Positions 1 to 11,630 of a stretch of DNA of 64,000 nt are shown here, one piece after another (position 1 is the stretch's first letter; every line of letters begins with the position of its first letter). The DNA comes from Watersipora subatra (Eukaryota; Bryozoa; Gymnolaemata; Cheilostomatida; Watersiporidae). The position numbers were made by a program, and so were the translations under genes. The notes under the pieces were generated by a model, which saw nothing but the letters and a program-made list of their open reading frames with translations, made no database searches and had not been told where the DNA came from. The DNA lies in the NCBI RefSeq assembly GCF_963576615.1, contig NC_088711.1:14307869-14371868 (forward strand), given 5' to 3'.

Positions 1-618
1 ATCAAGGCTTCTCGTAAGACCGAGAGACGTCTCAAGGAACTGCAGATGGCTGCTGACGAGGACAAGAAGAGCCAAGAAAGGTTGACTGAGCTTATCGACA
101 AGTTGCAGAAGAAAATCCAGGTCTACAAGAGACAAGTCGAGGAGGCAGTAAGTTGCTACATTGATCATTTTTACCAACTTGTTATCATGTAGCTTGGCTT
201 GTTTAAAAAGTTAGAAGTATTCTCAAATAATAAAAAAATTTTGCTCGCAGGAAGAGATCGCTGCTGTCAACCTCGCCAAGTACCGAAAGGTGCAGCACGA
301 ACTCGAGGAAGCTGAGGGTCGCGCCGATGAAGCTGAAAACAGCGTTGCCAAGATGAGAAGCAAAAGCAGGAGCAGCATCAGCCAATCTCGCAGTACCATG
401 GGTGGAGCCGGAGGAGTAAGTAGACAACTCATATTGAATAACATTAAACTAGGCACTCGCAACTTCCACTTTTGAATCAATTTCATGTCATTTTCAAATT
501 GAAGTAGTATATTTATTTGGAGCCAAAATGTAACTTTGTAATTCTCTTTTGCTAGAGCACTATTACTGTCAAAACAACTCGCAGAGTTGTCAGCTCAAGC
601 TCATCTGAGCAGATCTAA
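1..618 (+). CDS. Mhc: Muscle myosin heavy chain, C-terminal end (partial)
   Basis: Three exons, 1-147, 251-415 and 556-618 (stop TAA 616-618), all joined in phase 0 at GT-AG introns (donor GTAAGT at 148 and 416). The product is the last part of the coiled-coil rod of a class II myosin heavy chain, the motor and filament protein of muscle thick filaments. It is highly charged with heptad spacing (for example RQVEEA joined to [20 protein letters not shown]), the hallmark of the muscle myosin rod end. It then leaves the helix into a Ser/Arg-rich non-helical tailpiece ([19 protein letters not shown]) and ends in a Ser-rich peptide closing SSSSEQI. The gene runs off the left edge, so motor domain and most of the rod are absent. 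Paramyosin shares the coiled coil, but this rod end fits myosin better. A second terminal exon lies at 1234-1329. Confidence 0.93.
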
Positions 619-1233
619 AACTCAACGTGTAAGTTCATCACAATCTTGGCCCTGGATTTCTCGTAGACCTCTGTGGGTTACATGTGACTGTCAACTCCGC
701 TCTTATGTACATAAGCTTTGCTCCCCTCACCTAAGTCCTGTGCCATCCGAATCCAGAGCTTAAGCTGTGCGCTGCCTATTCCAAATACATCAAATTTGGC
801 TGATAAGGATCACATAGAGCAATAACATTTGACTTTTTTTACAGTTTTGATTATCTCTGAGTAACATGGTATGTCATAAGTTTGAAAAATAACATTTTTG
901 CATGTTCCTGCTTATAGAGCATTTTCATACAAAAATATAACAGTTAGTTACTAACCAGAGCCATCAACATCAACCCTTCAATATTGTGCTACCTAGTAAT
1001 ATTAGTCTATTGATTTCAGTTTTTGGCAGCGGCTTTGTAAACCCTTTGGACTGGCTTGTACAGGGATCATGATAGCACGATCAGTTAGTAGTCGCTTTAT
1101 GTGCATGCTGGCTCCTTCCAAAGGCTTTTCTTGCCACACTCAATGCTCTTAAAAATGTACTCCTTTGTAAGTTTTTGATATTTGCCTTGTGTTATAGCGG
1201 CCTTATCTAAAAACCTTTTTCTCAATTCTACAG
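619..1233 (+). other. Myosin 3' UTR / intron between alternative ends
   Basis: Non-coding. A strong donor-like GTAAGT lies at 631, just after the first stop, and an acceptor-like tract (CTTTTTTTTACAG) ends at 844. This suggests an intron in the 3' UTR, or a second alternative acceptor: in phase 0 it would add one Phe and then stop (TGA 848-850). No AATAAA signal is seen in this stretch. Confidence 0.4.
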
Positions 1234-1329
1234 CTTGCTGGTGGTTACTCAAGTTTCTCAAGATACAGCAACTCACGAAACACTTCACAATCCGAAATAG
1301 TCGAGGAAGGTGACCTGCAGCACGAGTAG
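1234..1329 (+). CDS. Mhc: Alternative terminal exon of myosin heavy chain
   Basis: A polypyrimidine tract and acceptor (TTTTTCTCAATTCTACAG) end at 1233. From 1234 an open frame in phase 0, matching the phase-0 donor at 416, encodes 31 residues and stops at TAG 1327-1329. The peptide starts LAGGYSSFSRYSNSRNTSQS and ends in an acidic EIVEEGDLQHE. It would replace the tail encoded at 556-618. A Ser-rich tailpiece after the rod is typical of muscle myosins, and Drosophila Mhc also uses alternative C-terminal exons. Splicing is inferred; no transcript evidence is available here. The long reverse-strand open frame across this spot is taken as a shadow. Confidence 0.6.
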   Translation, partial: LAGGYSSFSRYSNSRNTSQSEIVEEGDLQHE

Positions 1330-1832
1330 ACATATTTGAATATTTATTTTTGACTGGGTTGAAAGACAGCTGTAATGTAACAAGAGGCATGTGGGAGGCC
1401 CGACCCACTGCACCTTTTCTTGCTATCTCTCACCTGGTATTACTACTCTTTCATCATGGACTCTAGATGAATCTTTGCTATCACTTAGGATGTATGTAGT
1501 TGTGTGCTTGTATTAACCACCTGTAACCATTTTCAATTATTTGGAAATTGTATTTTAGAAATATATATTACTATGAACTTTAAAATGACTTGTGTTGCAC
1601 AATATGAGAATAAGGTATAATCTTTGTCGAGTTAAGGGGAAGGTGATTGGAGAGTGTATAGGGTTATGTGCCATTAGGGCAAATTGCTAAAACAAATGTA
1701 AACCTTGACAGCAGTAAATATCATCATTGCACAAAAACATCGTATGCTTGGATAGAAATGGAATCAATAGAGAGAGAGAGCCGAAGACTTGTCTCCAAAT
1801 AATGTTGATGCTGTCAGCAACAAGACAGCTGG
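1330..1832. other. Tail-to-tail intergenic stretch
   Basis: No gene seen. It separates the end of myosin heavy chain (+) from the stop codon of the CUB-like membrane protein (-) and should hold both 3' UTRs. It is AT-rich, with no clear polyadenylation hexamer on either strand. Confidence 0.5.
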
Positions 1833-4800
1833 TTACTCTAGCGGTGAAACGGGTTGCTCTGGTGGGGTACCAAACTCAATTAGGTCCTGATGCAATGTCT
1901 CTTCTGGTGGAGCTTCTGCAACATTTGCAGAGCCCGAGGCTTCAGGAGGCGCTATGTCTATGAGCAGTCCTTCAGGCACAATCTGCTGGGCAGGTGCATT
2001 AGATGTTTGCTGCACTGGCATCCTACTTGCTGACGGATGATGAGCTGGTGTCCTGTAGGTCTCCACAGATGCATATGTAGGTGGAGGCTCTCTGTAAGCT
2101 CCCTGATATCCCTGAGGCTGAAAAGGCTGAGGTGGCCGAACAGTAGACTGGGGTGACTCAACAGGAGGTTGGTAGAAGATATCAACAACTGCACCATCAT
2201 GCCCGATCAATGGCTGTGTACTGCTGAGAGAACCGTAGCCTCTGGAAACGGAATAGCCTGTGAAACAAACAGAGCACTTATGAAAATAAACCTATCCAAA
2301 AACAAGCAATAAGAATAAATATAGATAATAATATAATATAGATATAATAAAGAATAAATAAATTTACATGCGAGTAGTGAGTTTCAGAAAAGTGTCTGCC
2401 ATTGTAGACGGTTTTACGAATGAAAATAGTTGGCGGGAAGCATTTAAGATATCTCACAATTACACCTATTGATATTTGTCTGTTTAAAATAAGTTACAAA
2501 ATTACTTATTATTATTATCTAGCTGACCCACAAAGATCGCCTTGAATTTCCTGTTCGGAGTTGTCCTCTTTCAATAAATATTAAAACTTGCTCAGCAAGC
2601 AGTAGTTTATATCAGCCATAGACCTGTTAACTATACAGTTAATAGTATAGTTAATAGGTCTAAGCTATCAGCTGCAATAATAGGGCGCATTGGATGGTTG
2701 GGAGAGGACGACTTTTAATAGACTTATCAGACTTTTAACAGACTGATCATAAGACACTCTATGATCTTGTATAACCAAATGTTAAACACCAGAATGAACA
2801 AGCTTTATTCATTTAACTTACTATTACAGAGCTAAGTAGAAAATAGAACTAAAGAATTATTGACAAAAGCTCAACTTATCATGCATTTGGACAACTGGCA
2901 TTGACATGGTTCAGTCAGCTAGTCACTTTTATCCAATTTTTACCCTTGACATTAGCCTTCGCCTTAACGCACTTATTATAACCAGTGTGTCAATATGTGA
3001 AAATGGAGACCCAGGTGCATTCAGTAGCAGCCTTTCGTGTAATGATGATCTTAGAAACAGGGCAAAATGTGGACAACCTCCTAAAGGCTTGGAAAACAAA
3101 AATTCCCAGTTGGTAAGGAGTTTCAATGCCGGTATACCATCTCCTCACACGGGGCTAGTTTACAGAATGATAACTCGAGTTTTTTCTGGTAAAAATAGGA
3201 GCAAATAGCTTCTTTTTGTTTACACTTATCCAACATGCACTATTAATAGATTGGTGAGTGTGAGGCTCCCTATTGCCAGCCTTACCTTCCTTAGCGAGCT
3301 GGTTGATCATTCGCTGACGACGTCGAGCGCTAACCTGCTCCACCGACTCTTTCTTCTTACAACAACAACACCAGAAGCAAATAATGAGTAGGCCAAAAAC
3401 CACGGTGCAGGTGATAGAAAGAGAGAACACTCCAGCAGCCAATGAAAACGGATAGTCTATAAAAACAAACAAAATAAGTTGTTATACAGCAGCCTGTGAT
3501 TCTCCATATACGTGAACATAATAACCAGTGAGCTTCTACATACACGATAGCCTGTGATCCTCCATATTCATAATAACCAGAGAGTTTCTATGTACACGAT
3601 AGCCTGTGAACCTTTATATGCTTTACACAATATGGAGTGGTGATGATGATATGAGATATTGGCATATTGCTACTCATTACAGAAGATGAGTGGCATTATG
3701 TGGTTTGCTCTACAATATTTTGTCAAATATTGTAGAGAAAACCACCTCTTCAATCTACGTTACTACAAGTGTTATGGAAGTTGTTCAGCAACACTAATCA
3801 TTGGAGATTAAATGAAAATTAAACATACAAGATTGTAGAGGTGACACTCAGTGCTGAGACATTGATACACACACCGTACATTGGCATACAGATGCAGGTG
3901 TGACACTGGTGCTACTCATGGAGTGATGTCCAAGGAATAACTATCATTGAATTTATAGCAGAGCAGACAGCAAACTACCTTAATAAACATTAAACAGGAA
4001 ATGAAGAGGAAAGATAAATATAATTTATGTTTTCAACTTTCAATAACTATTATGAGTTAATAGCATTCAGAGTTGAACAAACAGATTGAGATAATTATAA
4101 TGTATTTTAAATATGAACCAGAAACTAGACGTTTTGTCTAATAATCGCGTAAAATTGAACTGCTTTTAGCTTGAAATACTGAGGAATCATCTAATAAGGA
4201 TGCAAATAATACTGAGCATCATCCAATAAGGATGTTTGTAATACCGAGGCATTATCCAATAAGAATGCTTAGAATACCGAGGCATTATCCAATAAGAATG
4301 CTTGGAATACCGAGGCTTTATTCAATAAGGATGCAAGTAATACTGAGGCTTTATCCAATAAAGATGCAAGAAATACTGAGGCATCATCCAATAAGGATGT
4401 TTGGAATACCGAGGCATTAATCCAATAAGAATGCTTGGAATACTGAGGAATAATCTAATAAGGATGCTTGGAATACTGAGGCATCATCCAATAAGGATGT
4501 ATGGAATACCGAGGCATCTAATAAGAATGCTTGGAATACTGAGGCATCATTTAATAAGGATGCAAGGAATACTGAGGCGTCATCCAATTATGAAACTAGG
4601 AATACTGAGGCATAACCAAATTATGATGCTTATTCATGCAAACAAACAATGCATGGAGTGAATACAGAGAGAGCCTTGTTAGGATGAGTTCTATCACAGA
4701 ATCCTTGATACAATCAATGGGTGCAACACAGTAATTGCTGACTGCCCATCTCATTAGTGAAGACACACTAGTGGAGTTGTCTAATCTTATAGGTAGTAAG

Positions 4801-7800
4801 TAAAGAATACAGAACAAACAGAAAACAGAACAACATCAGTTTGTACAAGTTTTTCACTGATACTAAGGAATTTGCCATAATTCCAACTTGATACTATAAG
4901 GCAAATGTGCAAGTAAACTGGTTATGGTAACTAGGCATGACCTGACCACTGACTAGCTGATGGATATGGTCAACTGAGGTTAGATGTTCAATGAGTTAAA
5001 AAAGCAGGCTTCTTTAAACCAAAAAAACTATCTATAAAATATTTTGACAATTGGTAACTCACCGCAAATATAAAAGTTAATACTATAAAATGAATTCAAT
5101 AAAATATAATGTTTTATAAATTTAAGTTTAAGTAATTCCTTGTCAAAATGATTTTCTTATTCATGTCAGAAGTATTGCACAGTCAAAGGCAGTGAGACTC
5201 AAGTTTTTAAAAACTTCAACATCGCAGGACAAAGTCGCACCATATCATAACTACAAATTACTTAATGTTGATGATGAGAAAACAACTCCTACTTTGCACT
5301 CCACTCAGTCATCTTATGGAAAAAGCCATACACATGGAAAGACACAAAGCAGGTTCTAGAATTACTGAGTTCCCATACAGCGACAGCGCAGCAACATATC
5401 CTCGTGTGGCGCTGCAATCTCATTATGGAAACAACTGTGTTTTTCATTCTGTCATGATTCAGTGTCGCTGTTTGGCAGCAGAACACCAGGAAATAGGCCA
5501 TCTTTGTGTCACAGAAACCACCTTACGGCTGGTTCACAGTATATCCAAAACCTATAGGCGTTCATCGTTGACTATGTGAGCCATAAACCAATAGCATCGA
5601 CAAAGCGACACGGATACGTCGAGATAGTTTGCAGCTGTCAAATTTCCCGATATTTTGCTGAGCACAAACGACAGCCTGTACAATGTGCACCATTTTGGCA
5701 GTGGTAATTCGCCATCACAGATAGCATTATTTATTTATTTCCGATTATGATAGTTGCTGCAGGACGAGTATTTGATTCAAGCACGTGAAAACAAAAATGA
5801 GGACACTATGTTACAGAGTGTTCCCTGATGCAAACACGGATGGGTTTGTGATAGTGTGAACATTGTTATCATCGACGATCGCCAAAATTTTGTGGTACTA
5901 ACGTCATAATATGGCGATATAGTGTGAACAAGCTTTAAACGACCAACAGCCTCACACTTGTGCATTTCAGCGTGTGCAGGTCTTACTTGACCTTGACATA
6001 AAGTGATGCACAACCATCGCTCAACTATAGCATCCTATGGAAACACGATCTGCTTGTCGGCTGGCGAAGCGTTAGACACTGGCGCACCCAGGTGTCATTA
6101 TACTGAATGGAAACATAAGTAAATGTGTAAACTGTTTTGGCAATAACAAAATGAGTTGTTCAAATTTGGTTCTTGAAATAAGACATTTCTGTCTGGATAT
6201 TTTCAGTATCGACAAGAATTGCCTAAAACCCTTGTCACTGTTTTATAACATTTCTGCATTTTCACAACTGCATATGTAACATACATAGCATTTGTAGACT
6301 TGCTTAAATCTTTAGCAAAAACCTTACAATAAAACGTACCGGAAATAGGCCCTAACTTGGGCTCCAGCGTGAAGTAGAGGCGCCAGTCGGTGTTACTAGC
6401 ACCCCCGATGACCACAACTAAGGCTGAGGTATTTGCTTGCATCTCCATATTGTTTGACATACTTGACCAGTTGGTATAAGTGTACCTCTTCATCTACAGA
6501 TGATATATCATAGTGTAATGAGCCTACAGAAGACTTACATCATAAGAGGTGTGATCAGAGCACGCACTAAAGTATAACTGTTAAACAGAGCAATAGTTGA
6601 AAAAGCCATTCTGATGAAGCCAGTGAACAACGCTTGAGAGTAAATCATAGGATGGAGTTGATGACTCCCAACAAACAGAATTTGAGATCACAATTTTTGA
6701 CATAAAGCATCCTGCTTTTCAAAGATGACAACATATTGATTTGGAACTATAATGTACCGATACACATGCTGTGAAACATGTGTGCTATTGGTATAACAAT
6801 GCGTAACAATAGTGCACATGTTGTTGTGCACTATTGTTCATCCTTATGTATAAAAATGAATAATAGTGCACAACAACTTGCTTTCGTGGCAGAAAATCTA
6901 AACAATAACAAAATCTCCAGCCTAGTTAGAGATTCCATTGAAGAACTTAGCAAACTTTATGTAGTAACCAAAACTTGTTACATTTTTATTCGTTAAAACC
7001 AAATTTATATTGGCCTCTACGAGATTTGTAAGCCGTCGCCACACGGCAACCAACTCAGAGTTTCCCAAGCGAGCACGTCTCAGTCAAACCAACCTTAGAT
7101 TAAAATGGGGTGATCTGTTCTATAATGAGTTTCATCAACTGCGTAGAATTTAAAATTTGACGAAAGATTAAGTATAAAACCGTTCAGGCACAAAAGTTGG
7201 CAGCTCAGTGGTAAGAATAGTTAAAACTATTTGTAAGACTGGGCAACAGCATAGGATGGTGGATGTAAAAAGGTAACGGATTGTGGAAGCTAAATGCATG
7301 CTTATGACTCCGAAATACAGCTCAGTCTTCTCAGAGTAGATCACTCCCCTGCATCAGAGTGTCTTGGTTAATATGTGACGCATTTTATTTTATGATTAGA
7401 AGGAAATGATGCCATTTTTAGTTTTATTGTAAGTACAAATATTTAAGGCATCAAATTTTCACTAGAATAACATAGCAATACATCACACATAGCAATACAT
7501 CACACATAGCAATATATCACACATAACAATACATCACACATAGCAATACATCACACATAGCAATACATCACATATAGCAATACATCACACATAGCAATAC
7601 ATCACATATAGCAATACATCACACATAACAATACATCACACATAGCAATACATCACACATAGCAATATATCACACATAACAATACATCACACATAGCAAT
7701 ACATCACACATAGCAATACATAATTATAACATTACATAATTATAACAATACCTAACTATAGCAATACATAACTGCAGCAATGCATAACTATAACAATACA

Positions 7801-10689
7801 TAACTATAGCATTACATAACTATAACAATACATAGCTATAGCAATACATAACTATTATAGCAATACATAACTATAGCAATACATAACTATAGTAATATCG
7901 AGTAGGACAGTCAGTAGTAGCTACATGATTCATCCCTATTGCTGTCTGAGGCCAGTGAGAAAACCTCAGAAGGTTGGTATTTCAAAAACATTCAAACCAT
8001 CACAAAGAGCTAAGAAAATTTAAAAACTAAATTTCAGTTGCATGAAAAAGGAATAGAGTGTTTGAAGCAGTGCATTGCCTGAGGAGGAAGTTATTTTGAA
8101 TGGTGCACATTAGCAACAGCCTGCACTCTTATCATCAGAGCTCTTATCATCAGCGCTCTTATCATCAGCACTCTTATCATCAGCGCTCTTATCATCAGCG
8201 CTCTCATCATCAGCGCTCTCATCATCAGCGCTCTCATCATCAACGCTCTCATCATCAGCGCTCTCATCATCAGCGCTCTCATCATCAGCGCTCTCATCAT
8301 CAGCGCTCTCATCATCAGCGCTCTCATCATCAGCGCTCTTATCATCAGCGCTCTTATCATCAGCGCTCTTATCATCAGCGCTCTTATCATCAGCGCTCTT
8401 ATCATCAGCGCTCTTATCATCAGCATTCTCATCATCAGCGCTCTCATCATCAGCGCTCTCATCATCAGCGCTCTCATCATCAGCGCTCTCATCATCAGCG
8501 CTCTCATCATCAGCGCTCTCATCATCAGCGCTCTCATCATCAGCGCTCTCATCATCAGCGCTCTTATCATCAGCGCTCTTATCATCAGCGCTCTCATCAT
8601 CAGCGCTCTCATCATCAGCGCTCTTATCATCAGCGCTCTTATCATCAGCGCTCTCATCATCAGCACTTTTATCATCAGCACTCTTATCATCAGCACTCTT
8701 ATCATCAGCACTCTTATCATCAGCACTCTTATCATCAGCACGCTCATCATCAGCACTTTCATCATCAGCACTCTCCTCATCAGCACTCTTATCATCAGCA
8801 CTCTTATCATCAGCACTCTTATCATCAGCACTCTTATCATCAGCACTCTTATCATTAGCACTCTTATCATCAGCACTCTTATCATCAGCACTCTTATCAT
8901 CAGCACTCTCATCATCAGCACTCTCATCATCAGCACTCTTATCATCAGGTCCCAGCATTTATCACAACATAAATAATTTGGTATCCAGCGGTAAAGCAGC
9001 GTTGTTGCACGCAATCGGCCTGCAGTCATGCTACCAGTCTAGCTGCCAGCTGCCAAGAGAACACCAAAGTGCCACTAGTTTGAGATATTTTGGCAGAACG
9101 CATACCATTACGATTGCAAGCACCTCACGCCCGCTTGTCAAGCACCTTACACAAATGCAGGCTTCCTGTTAGACATGTACGCACACAATTTGCCTGTCTA
9201 AACGAGAGATATGGAGAATGTGATTTACGTAGTATAGACTTTGCCAATATACCGTATTTTAGGAGGAAGCATGAAAAGTGAGTGTCCAGGATTTGTGTTC
9301 TTTTACGAACTAGTTAGAAACAGACCAAAGAAGTAGCAAGTGAAAATAGTCACATGATAATTCTGATGTCTGTGCAATCACAGAACGCCTATGTGTTCTA
9401 CTATCAGCTGGTTTATTGCAAGTCTTTCAATACAGTGCAGACAATGCACTGGGGATTAGCGTGTGTACATTTGGCATGACTTGTGATTCTTTATTTGCGG
9501 ATGAGATTTTTGAAGACAATGTGAGATCAGAAAATACTTTTGCTTGACCTTCCTTGCTCTTACTAGAACTTATGGCTGAGCAGGCTGTCACTGATAAACA
9601 TTTGCTTTTTTATCATAAGTTATCTTCAAATATATGTACTAGTTAGAGCTTAATGATACGATGATTGAATTGCTTGATGGCGATTTTTAAGGTGGACGAT
9701 TTGAAAATTGCCAACCGCCAATCATATAACAATATAATATTGTGTATTGACGATTTATCTCACATCAAATGATTTTTAGTCAGAGCGATACTGGAACTAA
9801 AACCCACGAGTTTTCTAGTCTTAAAATAAGCTCATTCCAAGGCCATCCATAGGCACGGGTTTTCATGAAATAAATGTTTTTAATTATCCCGAACACAAAA
9901 CAGTTTCCTTTCAAGTTGAAATATACAAAAAGCATCAGCAAAAGTTTACAAGCTTTTCATTTAATAATAATATCTCGATATATCGCAAGTCGTTTGTTTG
10001 CAATATCGAATCGTATGTTGGTTTTTGAAAATCAACAAACGATCAATAGTTCAATCAGAAATCAACAGTTTGTTTGTGTACCTGACTGCCTCTGCTGTAG
10101 AGGTAACAAACACAGTTGAAAGCTTGAGAGGGACAGTATTGATGATGCTGTATATGAACAAACCTATTCTTTGGGCTAGATAGCATGTAACATTGAGTTA
10201 TCATTGAGTTGATAAACTAGGGATGGTACTGATAATAACATTGCTATCAGCACAAACTGTGGATGAGTCATTGTCACGCATCACGTCACGCCAGATTTTG
10301 CCTTTCCCTCACGTGAATGCTAACAAGGACTTATGATATTGGCCAAACTAGTTTTTAAGTTCAGATGAAGGAATTCCATGGAGTAAATGGTGAAATCATA
10401 AACCCTGTAGATGGGCTGCAGTGTTTGGTGCTTACCAGAGAGGTTGAGGAATCCTTGAGCGCGAAGAAGGACACAAAAACCTCGTAAGCATAGCTGTAGC
10501 TATAGTAATTCGAGCTAAAAGAGAGAACGATTGTGCTACTTGGATCCTCCGTATGAAACTTGAGGGAACAATTGCTGTTAACAGAACTGGAAGAGGCTGA
10601 GACTAAAAGTGAGCCTCCAATGGGAACCTCGTGCTCACTTGAACAGTCAGCCCCGCTGAGCACAATGGAGACATCTTTCCCATAGCCAT
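1833..10689 (-). CDS. Single-pass membrane protein with CUB-like ectodomain and PPxY tail (5' incomplete)
   Basis: Four exons in transcript order: 10689-10436, 6493-6340, 3456-3286 and 2257-1833 (stop TAA). Junction phases agree (1 into the first, then 0, 1, 1) and give 333 residues plus a split first codon. Residues 1-84 and the next 51 look like a CUB-type beta-sandwich: NCSLKF followed by STIVLSF, then a VFVSFF strand, and at the end ALVVVIGG and WRLYFTLEP. It has sequons NCS, NWS and NTS. A transmembrane helix (about LAAGVFSLSITCTVVFGLLI) is followed by a CCCCKKK stop-transfer run. The cytoplasmic tail, about 180 residues, is rich in Pro and Gln and contains PPPTY, a WW-domain ligand, and YGSL, a possible sorting motif. 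It is probably a cell-surface receptor or adaptor. I do not recognise a named family. The exon with start codon and signal peptide was not found. Confidence 0.72.
2619..2662. repeat. Hairpin, 17-bp arms
   Basis: TAGACCTGTTAACTATA and TATAGTTAATAGGTCTA pair with one mismatch around a 10-nt loop, in the last intron of the CUB-like gene. Confidence 0.6.
3486..3622. repeat. Short tandem repeat, about 55-bp unit
   Basis: About two and a half copies, each with AGCCTGTGAtyCTCCATAT and ATAATAACCAG; in an intron of the CUB-like gene. Confidence 0.6.
3701..3744. repeat. Hairpin, 20-bp arms, 4-nt loop
   Basis: TGGTTTGCTCTACAATATTT and AAATATTGTAGAGAAAACCA pair with one mismatch around TGTC, in an intron of the CUB-like gene. 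Confidence 0.65.
4172..4616. repeat. 33-bp minisatellite
   Basis: About 13 imperfect copies built on GGAATACTGAGGCATCATCC and AATAAGGATGCTT. The unit is a multiple of three, so long apparent frames (MLGIPRHYPIR-type repeats) arise without being genes. Intron of the CUB-like gene. Confidence 0.85.
5527..5934. mobile_element. MITE-like element with inverted ends
   Basis: The left end GGCTGGTTCACAGTATATCC and the right end read inwards AGCTTGTTCACACTATATCG match at 16 of 20 positions. Flanks are TTAC (left) and TTAA (right), which may be a decayed TTAA duplication as in piggyBac-type elements. A further copy of GATAGTGTGAACA occurs inside near the right end. No coding. It lies in an intron of the CUB-like gene. 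Confidence 0.45.
6807..6876. repeat. Overlapping palindromes, 21-bp arms
   Basis: Arms at 6821-6841 and 6856-6876 (centred on GTTGTGCACTATT and its complement) pair with one mismatch. The left arm also pairs with 6807-6816 (CAATAGTGCA/TGCACTATTG), so two alternative hairpins share one arm. Lies in the first identified intron of the CUB-like gene. Confidence 0.6.
7471..7897. repeat. 17-bp then 16-bp minisatellite
   Basis: CACATAGCAATACATCA repeats to about 7715, then a related AACTATAGCAATACAT unit takes over. A change of unit within one array. Intron of the CUB-like gene. Confidence 0.85.
8125..8948. repeat. 15-bp minisatellite, about 55 copies
   Basis: Unit CTCTTATCATCAGCG with a CTCTC/CTCTT and GCG/GCA alternation arranged in blocks. 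Because 15 is a multiple of three and the unit has no stop in several frames, it gives repeat frames of 252, 282 and 312 residues on both strands (SYHQR, DDESA and ALMIR repeats). These are not counted as genes. On the transcribed strand of the CUB-like gene it is purine-rich (GATGATGAGAGCGCT), in the first identified intron. Confidence 0.9.
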
Positions 10690-11090
10690 CTGTAATAAGT
10701 GGTACACAGAGAGGTGTTAATTTGATGTTTAATACTGTCTACGTGTTTATGAGATGGCAGAGTATCACAACAGTACAACTGGTGGGCTTCTTTCAGAGTG
10801 CTACCAACTTTTCAGCATTGCACTTTCCGGAATAACAAGAAAATAGCTTCATGAAATTGGTTAACAACGCAATGATTACTGACATGTGAAACGTCATATA
10901 TCCATGAGGATATTGTGAATGGTGAGCAACAAGTACTATGTAAACAAACAAGCAGAATTAGCAGATTCTTACTTCCCTGAAGTAGGAAACCTTTAAGGTG
11001 CATGCCTTCCCTATTACACCCTAGTATACAGATTATTGCTATCGAGCACGAGCAAATCTCTGGCTAACCCAATAATAAGGAAAATCGTAC

Positions 11091-11630
11091 ACATCAGAGC
11101 TACTAGTGGGACATGAGAGCTACTAGTGGGACATGAGAGCTACTAGTGGGACATGAGAGATACTAGTGGGACATGAGAGATACTAGTGGGACACGAGAGA
11201 TACTAGTGGGACACGAGAGCTACTAGTGGAATATGAGAGGTACTAGTGAGACATGAGAGCTACTAGTGGGACATCAGAGCTACTAGTGGGACATCAGAGC
11301 TACTAGTGGGACATGAGAGCTACTAGTGGGACATGATAGCTACTAGTGGAACATGAGAGATACTAGTGGGACATGAGAGATACTAGTGGGACATGAGAGC
11401 TACTAGTGGGACATGAGAGCTACTAGCAGAACATGAAGCTACTAGTGGGACATGAGAGATACTAGTGGGACATGAGAGATACTAGTGGGACATGAGAGCT
11501 ACTAGTGGGACATGAGAGCTACTAGTGGGACATGAGAGATACTAGTGGGACATGAGAGCTACGAGTGGGACATGAGAGCTACTAGTGGGACATGAGAACT
11601 ATTAGTGGGACATAAGAGCGACTAGTGGGG
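11091..11630. repeat. 20-bp minisatellite, about 27 copies
   Basis: Unit GCTACTAGTGGGACATGAGA, with GCTACT/GATACT variants; nearly every copy carries ACTAGT. Upstream of the exons found for the CUB-like gene. Confidence 0.9.

Noticed and set aside
7195..7300. tRNA-like GCAGCTCAGTGGTAAGA
   Set aside because: Box-A-like only; no box B at the right distance.
8091..9029. Long repeat-coded open frames (252-312 residues) on both strands
   Set aside because: They are produced by a stop-free 15-bp unit; no start, splice or non-repeat coding context supports a gene.
10812..11003. First exon of the CUB-like gene with signal peptide (MHLKGFLLQG, then NLLILLVCLH)
   Set aside because: A phase-1 donor GTAAGA exists but would cut before the hydrophobic part; the donor after it is weak. 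Not convincing.
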